DNA of 64,000 nt. Origin: Thiotrichaceae bacterium UBA4486. Lineage in GTDB: Bacteria; Pseudomonadota; Gammaproteobacteria; Eutrophobiales; Eutrophobiaceae. The position numbers were made by a program, and so were the translations under genes. Location of the stretch: positions 417,440 to 481,439 of the forward strand of contig DGNS01000015.1 in NCBI GenBank assembly GCA_002389045.1. The letters run 5' to 3'. Positions 1 through 9,178 of this stretch are shown in pieces (positions within the stretch are counted from its first letter, which is position 1; each line of letters starts with the position of its first letter). Below the pieces are notes generated by a model that did not search any database, was not told the DNA's origin, and saw only the letters and a program-made list of their open reading frames with translations.

Positions 1-4
1 AGCA

Positions 5-1354
5 ATGAACGACAGCAGTACGGCATTCGATACTGTGGTCATCGGTCTGGGCCAGACCGGGCTGTCCTGCGCCCGTCACCTGCAGCGTCTCGGTCTGCGC
101 TTTGCCGTCACTGATAACCGCGACCTGCCGCCGCAACTGGCGCAGTTCAGGAAAGAATTTCCGGATGTCACGCTGGCCACCGGCAGCTTCGACGAAGGCC
201 TGCTGGAAAATGCCCGGGAGATCCTGCTCAGCCCCGGAATTTCCCTGCAGGAACCGGCCATCGCCAGGGCGCTTGCCCGGGGTACGCCGGTGCTGGGCGA
301 CGTGGAACTTTTCTGCCGCACGGCCGCGGCGCCCATCATTGCGGTCACCGGCTCCAACGGCAAGAGTACCGTGGTCAGCCTGGTCCATGCCATGGCGTTA
401 AAAGCGGGACTGGCCTCGCAACTCGGCGGTAACATTGGCACCCCGGTACTGGATCTGCTGGCAGCGGACCAGGCCGATCTCTACGTACTGGAATTGTCCA
501 GTTTCCAACTCGAATTGACCCGTTCCATGAACGCCCGTGCTGCGGTGGTTCTGAATATCAGTGCAGACCACATGGATCGCTACGATTCCCTGGCCAGCTA
601 CACGCAAGCCAAGGCTGCCGTATACAACGGCACGGGTGTCATGGTGATCAACCTGGATGATCCATTGGTGAACGCTATGCGCGAGCCGCAACGTTCGTGG
701 ATCGGTTTTTCGAATTCCGCACCCGGCGGAGACAATTTCGGTTTGCAAACCGTCCGCGGCGTGACCTGGCTGATGCACGGTCAGAGGCGATTGATCCAGG
801 CTGCTGATCTGCGCCTTCGTGGTCAACACAATCACCTGAACGCCCTGGCGGCGCTGGCGCTGGGTCAGGCTGCCGGATTACCCATGCCGGTCATGCTCGA
901 TGCCTTGCGAGCGTTCGAAGGCCTGCCGCACCGCTGTCAGCGTGTACGGGTGCTGGGCGGTGTGGACTGGATCAACGATTCCAAGGGTACCAACGTCGGC
1001 GCCAGCTGTGCCGCCATCGAGAGCCTGGCGGGTGAAAACAACCTCATCCTCATAGCCGGTGGCGAGGGCAAGGGCGCGGATTTTTCACCGCTGATCGCGG
1101 CCATGCAAGATCGGGTGCGTGTGGTCATTACCCTGGGTCGTGACGGGCCGGCTATTGCCGGGTTGCTACCACCCGGCATGCCGCATCAGCCGGTAACGAC
1201 CATGGAGGAAGCGGTACAACATGCCGCGGAACATGCCCGGCCCGGTGATACGGTGCTGTTGTCACCGGCCTGCGCCAGCCTCGATATGTTTACGGATTAT
1301 GCTGAACGGGGCCGTTGTTTTGCAGCGGCTGTGCACGCCCTGGGAGATGCATGA
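5..1354 (+). CDS. murD: UDP-N-acetylmuramoylalanine--D-glutamate ligase
   Basis: This cytoplasmic Mur ligase adds D-glutamate to UDP-MurNAc-L-Ala using ATP. The 449-residue product has an N-terminal nucleotide-sugar-binding Rossmann segment (VIGLGQTG, residues 12-19), the Mur ligase P-loop GSNGKST (116-122), and the NDSKGTN motif of the central/C-terminal domain. The length is normal for the family. ATG at base 5 is the natural start, so the gene appears complete, and only four bases of upstream sequence are visible. It opens a tightly packed division/cell-wall (dcw) operon, and its TGA overlaps the ftsW start as ATGA. Confidence 0.97.
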   Translation: MNDSSTAFDTVVIGLGQTGLSCARHLQRLGLRFAVTDNRDLPPQLAQFRKEFPDVTLATGSFDEGLLENAREILLSPGISLQEPAIARALARGTPVLGDVELFCRTAAAPIIAVTGSNGKSTVVSLVHAMALKAGLASQLGGNIGTPVLDLLAADQADLYVLELSSFQLELTRSMNARAAVVLNISADHMDRYDSLASYTQAKAAVYNGTGVMVINLDDPLVNAMREPQRSWIGFSNSAPGGDNFGLQTVRGVTWLMHGQRRLIQAADLRLRGQHNHLNALAALALGQAAGLPMPVMLDALRAFEGLPHRCQRVRVLGGVDWINDSKGTNVGASCAAIESLAGENNLILIAGGEGKGADFSPLIAAMQDRVRVVITLGRDGPAIAGLLPPGMPHQPVTTMEEAVQHAAEHARPGDTVLLSPACASLDMFTDYAERGRCFAAAVHALGDA

Positions 1355-2553
1355 TGGCCGGTAGAACACAGGCGGTTCTGAAACAAGCGCCGGATTCCGA
1401 ACGGGACTTCATCCAGCGCTATGATGGCTGGCTGATTACCGTCATCCTGTTCCTGCTCTGCCTTGGTCTGACCATGGTGGCCTCGTCATCCGTGGCCATT
1501 GCCGATCGCGCCTACCACGATCCGCTGTTTTTTTTCTGGCGGCAACTGGTGGCGGTGATCGCAGGTGTCAGTGCAGGTCTGGTAGTGATGCACATTCCGA
1601 TGAAAATCTGGCAGTCGATGAGTGTGCCCTTGCTCGCTGTTGGTGTACTGCTGTTGATCCTGGTGCTGGTGCCCGGTGTGGGCAAGGAAGTCAACGGCAG
1701 TATGCGCTGGATCAGCCTGGGTCCGGTGGCGTTTCAGGCTTCAGAGCCGGTGAAGCTGTGCATCATCGCCTACATCGCCGGCTATCTCGTGCGTCAGAAC
1801 GAGCAGGTCAAGACCACGTTTGCCGGTTTCATCCGGCCGATTCTTATCGTCACGATGATTTCCGGCCTGCTGTTGCTGGAACCGGATTACGGCGCCTGCA
1901 TTGTTCTGTTTGCTACCACGCTGGGTATGCTGTTTCTGGCCGGTGTACCCTTGAGCCGGTTTTTTTCCTGGGTGCTGGTGGCCTCGACGGCGCTGGCTTC
2001 GCTGGCGGTGTTATCACCCTACCGGATGCAGCGGCTGATGAGTTTCGTTGATCCCTGGCAGGACCCTTATAACACCGGTTTCCAGTTGACCCAGGCCCTG
2101 ATTGCCTTTGGCCGCGGCGAATGGTTCGGTGCCGGACTGGGCAGTGGTGTGCAAAAACTGTTTTATCTGCCCGAGGCGCATACCGATTTCGTCTTCGCCG
2201 TTATCGCCGAAGAGCTTGGCCTGGTGACGGTGGTGGTGGTCATTTTACTGTTCGGTTTCCTGGTCATCCGTTCACTCATCATCGGTCAGGTAGCCGAATC
2301 CAGTGGTCGCCTGTTTGCCGGTTATTTCGCCTACGGCATCGGCCTGTTACTGGGAGTACAAAGCTTCATCAATATCGGTGTCAATATGGGACTGTTGCCG
2401 ACCAAGGGGCTGACCCTGCCGCTGCTGAGTTATGGCGGTAACAGCGTTTTCATCACCTGTATCCTGCTCGGGATCCTGTTGCGTATCGAGTATGAAAATC
2501 GTCATGCCTCGTTGGCCGAGGCCTCAAAAACGGTGACCACCTATGTTGCTTAG
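1351..2553 (+). CDS. ftsW: Septal peptidoglycan glycosyltransferase FtsW (SEDS family)
   Basis: FtsW is the polytopic inner-membrane SEDS protein that polymerises lipid II at the septum together with FtsI. The product of about 400 residues has around ten hydrophobic segments. It also has the family signature region FGRGEWFGAGLGSGVQ followed by LPEAHTDF and AEELG. The frame stays open upstream, but the start at 1351 (ATG, overlapping murD TGA) or the next codon ATG at 1354 fits best, with GGGAG at 1342-1346. The order murD-ftsW-murG is the standard gammaproteobacterial one. Confidence 0.95.
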   Translation: MMAGRTQAVLKQAPDSERDFIQRYDGWLITVILFLLCLGLTMVASSSVAIADRAYHDPLFFFWRQLVAVIAGVSAGLVVMHIPMKIWQSMSVPLLAVGVLLLILVLVPGVGKEVNGSMRWISLGPVAFQASEPVKLCIIAYIAGYLVRQNEQVKTTFAGFIRPILIVTMISGLLLLEPDYGACIVLFATTLGMLFLAGVPLSRFFSWVLVASTALASLAVLSPYRMQRLMSFVDPWQDPYNTGFQLTQALIAFGRGEWFGAGLGSGVQKLFYLPEAHTDFVFAVIAEELGLVTVVVVILLFGFLVIRSLIIGQVAESSGRLFAGYFAYGIGLLLGVQSFINIGVNMGLLPTKGLTLPLLSYGGNSVFITCILLGILLRIEYENRHASLAEASKTVTTYVA

Positions 2554-2620
2554 CCCGCATTTCACACCAGTGTTTGTCACGGCGAGCGGATCGGCGTCTG
2601 CAGTAGAGGGGTGGTGAGAA

Positions 2621-3718
2621 ATGCCGGCTAAAACGATCCTGATCATGGCGGGCGGTACCGGTGGGCATGTCTACCCGGCGCTGGCCGTGGCCCGTGAACT
2701 GCTGCATCGGGGTGAAACGGTAGAGTGGCTGGGCACCCGGCAGGGACTGGAGGCGCGTATCGTTCCCGAGCAGTGTATTCCACTGCACACGATCCATATT
2801 CTGGGATTGCGCGGCAAGGGTCTGTTACGGCTGTGCCTGGCGCCGGTACTGGTCCTGCGGGCCATGATCGAGTCCATGCAGATCCTGCGTCGCGTGCGTC
2901 CTGCCGTGGTGCTGGGCATGGGCGGTTTTGTCAGCGGACCCGGTGGCATCGCTGCCTGGTTGTTGCGGTTACCCCTGTGCATTCACGAACAGAACGCCAT
3001 TGCCGGCCTGACCAATCGCCTGTTACGACCCCTGGCCCGGGTGGTGTTGCAGGCCTTCCCCGGTACCTTTACTCCGGGTCAAAACGTCTATACGCCGGGG
3101 AACCCGGTGCGCGCAGAATTTCTCGATATTCCACTACCGGCACAACGTTTCCGGCAGCGGGATCATGAGACCGTCAGGTTACTCGTGGTCGGCGGCAGTC
3201 TGGGGGCTCTGACCCTGAACCGGGTAGTGCCGGCCGCGCTGGCCGCGTTGCCGGCCACGATGCATTTCCAGGTTCGTCACCAGACCGGGCCGCGGCACAT
3301 TGAGATGACCAGAAACTGCTACAGGGACAACGGGATGGAGGCCGAAATCGTTGATTATATCGAGGACATGGCAGCGGCCTACAGCTGGACCGATCTGGTG
3401 GTTTGCCGCGCCGGCGCCATGACCATTGCCGAGCTCGCCGCCGTGGGCGTGGGGTCCATACTGGTACCGTATCCCCATGCCGTGGATGATCATCAGACGG
3501 CGAACGCCTGTTACCTGACCGACACCGGCTGCGCCGTATTGATACCGGAGCATGAACTCAGCGCCGCTAAACTGGCCGCGGTGCTAACAGAACTGTGTGC
3601 GTCACGGCAGCGGCTGCTGAGCATGGCCGAAGAGTGCCGGTCGCTGGCCAGACCTCACGCTACCCGTGAGGTCATCAACCACTGCCTGGAGGTGGCCTGT
3701 GCCCGGTCTGCAAAATGA
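2621..3718 (+). CDS. murG: UDP-GlcNAc transferase MurG (lipid II synthesis)
   Basis: MurG transfers GlcNAc from UDP-GlcNAc to lipid I, making lipid II at the inner face of the membrane. The 365-residue protein begins with the glycine-rich GGTGGH loop (11-16) of GT28 enzymes. It carries the donor-site region VCRAGAMTIAELAAVG and the segment PYPHAVDDHQTANA, which contains the conserved Gln/Asn contacts. It follows ftsW after a 67-bp gap, the widest gap in this part of the operon. A GGTGAG-like ribosome site lies just before ATG 2621. Confidence 0.96.
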   Translation: MPAKTILIMAGGTGGHVYPALAVARELLHRGETVEWLGTRQGLEARIVPEQCIPLHTIHILGLRGKGLLRLCLAPVLVLRAMIESMQILRRVRPAVVLGMGGFVSGPGGIAAWLLRLPLCIHEQNAIAGLTNRLLRPLARVVLQAFPGTFTPGQNVYTPGNPVRAEFLDIPLPAQRFRQRDHETVRLLVVGGSLGALTLNRVVPAALAALPATMHFQVRHQTGPRHIEMTRNCYRDNGMEAEIVDYIEDMAAAYSWTDLVVCRAGAMTIAELAAVGVGSILVPYPHAVDDHQTANACYLTDTGCAVLIPEHELSAAKLAAVLTELCASRQRLLSMAEECRSLARPHATREVINHCLEVACARSAK

Positions 3719-5150
3719 ACTCATGGGCCGGGTCAAGCACCTGCACTTCGTCGGCATTGGCGGTGCCGGTATGAGCGGTATAGCTGAAGTCATGCACAAC
3801 CTGGGCTACCAGGTGAGCGGTTCCGACCTGCGTGCCGGACGGACCACGGAATATCTGCAATCCCTGGGGATAGACGTAGCCATCGGTCATCATGCAGCCA
3901 ACGTCAAGGGTTGCGATGTCGTGGTCTACTCCAGTGCAGTTGACCAGGACAATCCGGAAATGCTGCAGGCCAACGAATTACGCATCCCGACCATACCCCG
4001 GGCGGAGATGCTGGCTGAACTGATGCGTTTCCGGATCGGTATCGCCGTGGCCGGAACGCATGGCAAGACCACCACGACCAGCCTGATTGCCAGCCTGCTG
4101 GCCGAGGACGGTCTGGATCCGACCTACGTCATCGGCGGTTTGTTGAATAGCTCGGGTACACATGCCCGGCTCGGCGCCGGTCGTTACCTGGTGGCCGAGG
4201 CCGATGAAAGCGATGCCTCCTTTCTGCATTTGCAACCGGTGATGGCGGTACTCACCAATATTGACGATGACCATCTGCAGACCTACCAGGGGGACTACCA
4301 GTGCCTGCGTGACAATTTTCTCGAATTTCTCCATCACCTGCCGTTTTACGGTCTGGCAGTCGTCTGTGTGAATGACCCCGGGGTGCGTGCCGTTTTGCCC
4401 CGGATCAGCAAGCCGGTCCTCACCTATGGCATCGATTGCGAGGCTGACGTCTATGCCCGCATTACCCGGCAGGATCAGCACCGGACCTGGTTCGAGGTCA
4501 TGCGACCGGGATCACGGGACTGGCTGCAGGTGGAACTGAATCTGCCCGGCGCCCACAACGTCCTCAACGCGCTGGCCGCCATCGCCATCGCCAGCGAACT
4601 GCAGGTATCCGATGCGGCGATTCAATCGGCGCTGGCCGGCTTCCAGGGCATCGCGCGGCGCTGCCAGGTTGTCGGTGAAATTGCTTGCGCTCAGGGTCAG
4701 GCCCTGTTTATCGATGATTACGGTCATCATCCCAGCGAGATCGCCGCGACGCTGGCCGCCATCCGCGAGGGCTGGCCCGGCCGGCGGCTGGTGGTGATCT
4801 TTCAACCGCATCGTTATACGCGCACCCGCGATTTGTTCGAGGATTTCACCCAGGTTCTGAGCGATGCGGATATTCTGCTGATCCTGGAAGTCTACGGAGC
4901 TGGCGAATCGCCGCTGCCCGGCGCCGACAGCCGTTCCCTGTGCCGCGCCATCCGGCTGCGTGGCCAGGTGGATCCGGTCTTTGCCGAGGATCGCGGCGAA
5001 GTGCCGGAACTGCTGCGCACACTGGTGAAAGATAACGATATTGTCCTGACGCTGGGCGCCGGTGATGTGGGGCAACTGGTAGCCGAGATCAAGTCCGCAT
5101 TTGCACCGCTGTTGCAAGAAGTCGGGAACTCGACGGGGGCTACGGAGTGA
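3699..5150 (+). CDS. murC: UDP-N-acetylmuramate--L-alanine ligase
   Basis: MurC adds L-alanine to UDP-MurNAc in the first step of the stem peptide. The FVGIGGAGMSGIAEV nucleotide-binding motif sits near the N-terminus, and the P-loop GTHGKTTTT lies at about residues 119-127. I place the start at GTG 3699, which has GGAGG at 3688-3692 six bases upstream and overlaps murG by 20 bp. This gives 483 residues. The later ATG at 3723 has no visible ribosome site but would still keep all motifs. The C-terminal segment DDYGHHPSEI is typical of MurC. Confidence 0.95.
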   Translation: MPGLQNELMGRVKHLHFVGIGGAGMSGIAEVMHNLGYQVSGSDLRAGRTTEYLQSLGIDVAIGHHAANVKGCDVVVYSSAVDQDNPEMLQANELRIPTIPRAEMLAELMRFRIGIAVAGTHGKTTTTSLIASLLAEDGLDPTYVIGGLLNSSGTHARLGAGRYLVAEADESDASFLHLQPVMAVLTNIDDDHLQTYQGDYQCLRDNFLEFLHHLPFYGLAVVCVNDPGVRAVLPRISKPVLTYGIDCEADVYARITRQDQHRTWFEVMRPGSRDWLQVELNLPGAHNVLNALAAIAIASELQVSDAAIQSALAGFQGIARRCQVVGEIACAQGQALFIDDYGHHPSEIAATLAAIREGWPGRRLVVIFQPHRYTRTRDLFEDFTQVLSDADILLILEVYGAGESPLPGADSRSLCRAIRLRGQVDPVFAEDRGEVPELLRTLVKDNDIVLTLGAGDVGQLVAEIKSAFAPLLQEVGNSTGATE

Positions 5151-6085
5151 ATGTGCCGGCTTTACGCACAGACCCGCGAGAGTCCGCTTTACCGGTGGTC
5201 AATGCTATGAACAGCAGCAGTGGCATTTTGCGACAGGATGTGTCGATGGAACAGTATTGCTCATGGCGCACGGGTGGCCTGGCCCGGCAATGGTACGAAC
5301 CCGCGGACCTGGACGATTTGTGCCGCTTTATCGCCACCCTGCCGCATACCGAGCCGCTGTTGTGGCTGGGACTGGGTAGCAACCTGCTGGTGCGCGACGG
5401 CGGATTCCCCGGCACAGTGATCAGTATTGCCCGGGTCCTCAATCGCATTGAGCCATTGGCGGATCACGGTGTTCGAGTGGAGGCCGGCGTGCCGTGCCCG
5501 AAGCTGGCGCGCTACTGTGCCGCCGAAGGGCTGGCCGGAGCCGAATTTCTGGTCGGTATTCCCGGCACCATGGGCGGCGCCCTGGCCATGAACGCCGGCG
5601 CCTTCGGTGGTGAAACCTGGGATATCGTCGACAGCGTGGAAACACTGGACCGGTACGGGATTCGCCATGTACGCCGGCCGGAGGATTTCGTCATCGACTA
5701 TCGGCAGGTGCGGTGCGGTCACGAAGAATGGTTTGTTGCCGCCTGTTTACGCCTGCGCCCGGATACGGATCACAAGGCCCGCGAGCGCATGCGCGGCTGG
5801 TTGCAGCAGCGTGCCGAAACCCAGCCCATGGGCCAGCCCTCCTGCGGTTCGGTATTCCGCAATCCGCCGGGTGATCATGCGGCACGTCTGATCGAGGCCA
5901 GTGGGCTGAAAGGCCATTGCATCGGCGGTGCCTGCGTTTCGGACAAGCACGCCAATTTCATTATCAACCGCGGCGGCGCCAGCGCTACCGACATAGAACA
6001 GTTGATAGAACTGATCCGGCAAACCGTGAAGGCGGATCACGACATTGAATTGCAACCCGAGGTCCACATTGTTGGTAATCCCTGA
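5147..6085 (+). CDS. murB: UDP-N-acetylenolpyruvoylglucosamine reductase
   Basis: MurB is the FAD-dependent reductase that converts UDP-GlcNAc-enolpyruvate to UDP-MurNAc. The protein shows the FAD-binding stretch GLGSNLLVRDGGFPG and the short-form (type I) active-site region SCGSVFRNP, which holds the catalytic serine. The GTG at 5147 overlaps the murC stop and gives 312 residues. An internal ATG at 5207 would remove a poorly conserved N-terminal 20 residues, so the exact start is uncertain. The position between murC and ddl is canonical. Confidence 0.94.
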   Translation: MNVPALRTDPRESALPVVNAMNSSSGILRQDVSMEQYCSWRTGGLARQWYEPADLDDLCRFIATLPHTEPLLWLGLGSNLLVRDGGFPGTVISIARVLNRIEPLADHGVRVEAGVPCPKLARYCAAEGLAGAEFLVGIPGTMGGALAMNAGAFGGETWDIVDSVETLDRYGIRHVRRPEDFVIDYRQVRCGHEEWFVAACLRLRPDTDHKARERMRGWLQQRAETQPMGQPSCGSVFRNPPGDHAARLIEASGLKGHCIGGACVSDKHANFIINRGGASATDIEQLIELIRQTVKADHDIELQPEVHIVGNP

Positions 6086-6098
6086 ACTGGAACAGCGC

Positions 6099-7049
6099 AT
6101 GAGCGAGGCAAACGACAAATCCGTACTGTCAGCGCATCCGCATGACTACGGCAAGGTGGCCGTGCTGATGGGCGGTCATTCCGCCGAACGGGCCATTTCA
6201 CTACAAAGTGGTGAAGCCGTGCTCAACGCGTTGCGGCAAAGCGGTGTGGATGCCCATGCCTTTGACCCGGCCAACATCGCGCTGACGGAATTGCTCAAGC
6301 AGGGTTTTGATCGCGCATTCATCGCCCTGCATGGTCGCGGTGGAGAAGATGGCCGCATCCAGGGTGCGCTGGAATCGCTGGGAGTACCTTACACCGGCAG
6401 TGGCGTGCTGGCCTCGGCCCTGGGAATGGACAAGTGCCGAAGCAAGCGCCTGTGGCAGAGTGCCGGTCTGCCGACACCGGATTTCATGCCGGCGACGGCT
6501 GCCAGCGATGCCGCCGCCATTATCGACAGGCTGGGTTTGCCGCTGATGGTCAAACCATCGCGGGAAGGTTCCAGCCTCGGCGCCAGCAAGGTCAAGACCG
6601 TGGCTGAATTCGAACCGGCGCTGCAGCAGGCACTGGCTTTGGATGACGAGGTGCTGGCCGAGGTCTGGATTACCGGCGCCGAATACACGGTGCCGATCCT
6701 GAACGGGCGGGTGTTGCCCATCATTCGCCTGCAAACGCCGCGTGAGTTTTACGACTACGTCGCCAAGTACGAAGCCGACACGACGCAATACATCTGCCCC
6801 TGTGGCCTTGACGGGGCGGTCGAGCAGCAACTGGGTGAACTTGCCCTGGAGGCGTTTGCCATGCTCGATGCAAGCGGTTGGGGCCGGGTTGACCTGATGC
6901 TCGATGAGCAACAGTCGCCGTGGCTGATCGAGGTCAACACGGTGCCGGGCATGACCAGCCACAGTCTGGTGCCCATGGCGGCGAAACAGGCGGGAATCGA
7001 ATTCAATCAACTGGTACTGGAAATACTGCGCGGGAGTCTGCAGCCATGA
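6099..7049 (+). CDS. ddl: D-alanine--D-alanine ligase
   Basis: Ddl is the ATP-grasp ligase that forms D-Ala-D-Ala for the peptidoglycan stem. Visible signatures are VLMGGHSAERAISL at the N-terminus, the HGRGGEDG motif, the ATP-binding region PLMVKPSREGSSLG, and the C-terminal metal/substrate region GRVDLML...LIEVNTVPGMTSHSL. The frame is open upstream into murB. ATG 6099, 14 bp after the murB stop, gives 316 residues, close to the usual DdlB size. It overlaps ftsQ by 4 bp (ATGA). Confidence 0.95.
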   Translation: MSEANDKSVLSAHPHDYGKVAVLMGGHSAERAISLQSGEAVLNALRQSGVDAHAFDPANIALTELLKQGFDRAFIALHGRGGEDGRIQGALESLGVPYTGSGVLASALGMDKCRSKRLWQSAGLPTPDFMPATAASDAAAIIDRLGLPLMVKPSREGSSLGASKVKTVAEFEPALQQALALDDEVLAEVWITGAEYTVPILNGRVLPIIRLQTPREFYDYVAKYEADTTQYICPCGLDGAVEQQLGELALEAFAMLDASGWGRVDLMLDEQQSPWLIEVNTVPGMTSHSLVPMAAKQAGIEFNQLVLEILRGSLQP

Positions 7050-7846
7050 GTGCCGGCCTGGCCGAAGTCCTGCGTCACGAAGAGGGCCCGGCAGCGCCGA
7101 AAACGGCGCCGTTACGGGCCGCGCCACAGGCCGGGGAAGCACCGTCGCGTAACCGGCTGCAGCACCTGGTGTTGCTGGTCTTCGTGTTGCTGGTGGGGTG
7201 GGGCGTGTACCAGTTGTCACTGCCGGGGACATTACCCATCAAGCATGTGCGCATCAGCGGTGATTTCCGGCAATTGCAACCGGAACATATGCAGACACTG
7301 GTCACGAACGCGGTGCGCGGCGGGTTTTTCAACGTCAACGTCGGCACGATTCGCGACATCCTGCTCGAGGATCCCTGGGTGCAGGATGTGGTGGTGCAAC
7401 GGGTCTGGCCGGAGACGCTGCGCGTCAAGGTAATTGAACACAGACCGTTGACGCGTTGGGGTGAGGACAGCCTGTTGAATACCGAGGGCCGGCGTTTCAT
7501 GCCGCAGGCAGACACGATACCGGAGGGTTTGCCATTGCTTGACGGCCCCGACGGCAGCGAGGCCGTGTTACTGAGGCGGTTTAATGAAATCAACAAGCGC
7601 TTGCAACCCCTGGGATTGTCGGTGACACGGCTGCAGCAGGACTCCCGGCGTTCCTGGCGCTTTGCCGTGGATGCCGGTTTCCAGGTGATGCTGGGGCGCA
7701 AGGATTTTGCCCGGCGCCTGGCTCGTTTTGTTGAGAAGGCGCCACAGGCGTTGATCGGCAGAATCGAACAGGTAGACGAGGTGGATATGCGTTATACCAA
7801 CGGTTTTTCAGTGCGCTGGAAAAAGCAGGATTCAAAGCAGAATTAA
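7046..7846 (+). CDS. ftsQ: Cell division protein FtsQ
   Basis: FtsQ is a bitopic inner-membrane divisome protein that links early and late division proteins through FtsB/FtsL. The 266-residue product has a short Pro/Ala-rich cytoplasmic tail and one membrane span at about residues 39-57 (LVLLVFVLLVGWGVYQL). A POTRA domain begins LPIKHVRISGDF, followed by the FtsQ beta domain. The start at 7046 overlaps the ddl stop as ATGA, while upstream in-frame sequence lies inside ddl and is unlikely to be translated. ftsA follows after 10 bp. Confidence 0.93.
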   Translation: MSAGLAEVLRHEEGPAAPKTAPLRAAPQAGEAPSRNRLQHLVLLVFVLLVGWGVYQLSLPGTLPIKHVRISGDFRQLQPEHMQTLVTNAVRGGFFNVNVGTIRDILLEDPWVQDVVVQRVWPETLRVKVIEHRPLTRWGEDSLLNTEGRRFMPQADTIPEGLPLLDGPDGSEAVLLRRFNEINKRLQPLGLSVTRLQQDSRRSWRFAVDAGFQVMLGRKDFARRLARFVEKAPQALIGRIEQVDEVDMRYTNGFSVRWKKQDSKQN

Positions 7847-7856
7847 CGAGTGAACT

Positions 7857-9092
7857 ATGGCGAAGAGAACTGATAAAAAACTGATCGTCGGTCTGGATGT
7901 AGGCACCTCCAAGGTCGTGGCTATCGTCGGCGAAATCACACCGGACGACGAGGTCGAGGTGATCGGGATTGGCTCAAGCCGTTCCCGCGGTCTGAAAAAG
8001 GGTGTAGTGGTCAACATCGAATCAACGGTGCAGTCCATTCAGCGTTCCATCGAGGAAGCGGAACTGATGGCGGGATGCGAGATCCATTCGGTGTTCACCG
8101 GTATCGCCGGCAGCCATATCCGCAGTCTCAATTCCCACGGTATTGTCGCCATACGTGATAACGAGGTCTCGATCGGTGATGTCGACCGCGTCATCGACGC
8201 CGCCAAGGCCGTGGCCATTCCGGCGGATCAGAAGATCCTGCACATCCTGCCGCAGGAATTCATTATCGATAACCAGGAAGGTGTGAAAGAACCCATCGGC
8301 ATGTCCGGGGTCCGGCTCGAGGCCAAAGTGCATATGGTCACCGGCGCCGTCAGTGCCGCCCAGAACATTATCAAATGCGTGCGCCGCTGCGGTCTGGAAG
8401 TGGACGACATCATTCTTGAGCAGCTTGCCTCCAGTTACTCGGTACTGACCGACGACGAGAAGGAACTCGGCGTGTGTATGGTGGACATCGGTGGCGGGAC
8501 CACGGATATCGCCGTGTTTACCGAGGGCGCCATTCACCATACAGCGGTCATTCCCATCGCCGGTGACCAGGTTACCAACGACATCGCCGTGGCCCTGCGT
8601 ACCCCCACCCAGCACGCCGAGGACATCAAGGTGCAGTATGCCTGCGCGCTGACCCAGCTGGCCAATGCCGAGGAAAGTATCGAAGTGCCCAGTGTCGGTG
8701 ATCGGCCGCCGCGGCGGCTCGCGCGCCAGACCCTGGCCGAGGTGGTGGAACCGCGCTACGAGGAACTGTTTACGCTGGTCCAGGCCGAGCTTCGGCGCAG
8801 TGGCTTCGAGGACCTGATTGCGGCCGGCATCGTCCTCACCGGGGGCAGTTCGAAGATGGAAGGCGCCATCGATCTGGCCGAGGAGATTTTTCATATGCCG
8901 GTGCGCATGGGCCTGCCGCAATACGTATCCGGTCTTTCCGACGTGGTGAAGAACCCGATCTACGCAACCGGCGTCGGTTTATTACTGTTTGGCAGGAAGC
9001 ATGCCCAGGACGCAGTACCGCATTACCGGATGGATGCCGGTGTCCAGGGCGTGTGGCAAAGAATGAGGAGCTGGTTCCAGGGTAATTTCTAG
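7857..9092 (+). CDS. ftsA: Cell division protein FtsA (actin-like membrane tether)
   Basis: FtsA is the actin-fold ATPase that anchors FtsZ to the membrane and recruits downstream division proteins. The 411-residue protein starts KLIVGLDVGTSKVVAIVGE (phosphate 1 loop) and has the phosphate 2 loop VDIGGGTTDIAVF. It also has the FtsA-specific 1C domain and the adenosine motif LTGGSSKMEG. It ends with a membrane-targeting amphipathic helix (VWQRMRSWFQGNF). It lies between ftsQ and ftsZ as expected. Confidence 0.97.
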   Translation: MAKRTDKKLIVGLDVGTSKVVAIVGEITPDDEVEVIGIGSSRSRGLKKGVVVNIESTVQSIQRSIEEAELMAGCEIHSVFTGIAGSHIRSLNSHGIVAIRDNEVSIGDVDRVIDAAKAVAIPADQKILHILPQEFIIDNQEGVKEPIGMSGVRLEAKVHMVTGAVSAAQNIIKCVRRCGLEVDDIILEQLASSYSVLTDDEKELGVCMVDIGGGTTDIAVFTEGAIHHTAVIPIAGDQVTNDIAVALRTPTQHAEDIKVQYACALTQLANAEESIEVPSVGDRPPRRLARQTLAEVVEPRYEELFTLVQAELRRSGFEDLIAAGIVLTGGSSKMEGAIDLAEEIFHMPVRMGLPQYVSGLSDVVKNPIYATGVGLLLFGRKHAQDAVPHYRMDAGVQGVWQRMRSWFQGNF

Positions 9093-9100
9093 AGGGCGCT

Positions 9101-9160
9101 GATTGTTGATCCTGAATCAATCAGGGAACTCTGACTGAAGTACACATAACAGAAGTATAC
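9101..9160 (+). promoter_or_regulatory. ftsA-ftsZ spacer with hairpin and short direct repeat
   Basis: The 86-bp spacer holds a hairpin (TGATTG 9101-9106 pairing with CAATCA 9119-9124). After it comes an imperfect direct repeat, GAAGTACACAT then GAAGTATACAT, within about 9137-9162. The ftsZ ribosome site GAGGAGGAT follows near 9164-9172. The hairpin and repeat are seen directly. A role in ftsZ-specific transcription or mRNA processing is inference. Confidence 0.3.
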
Positions 9161-9178
9161 ATTGAGGAGGATAGGACT

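Noticed and set aside
6201..7232. 343-codon minus-strand frame across ddl and ftsQ
   Set aside because: It is antisense to two well-supported genes, and the protein has no family features.
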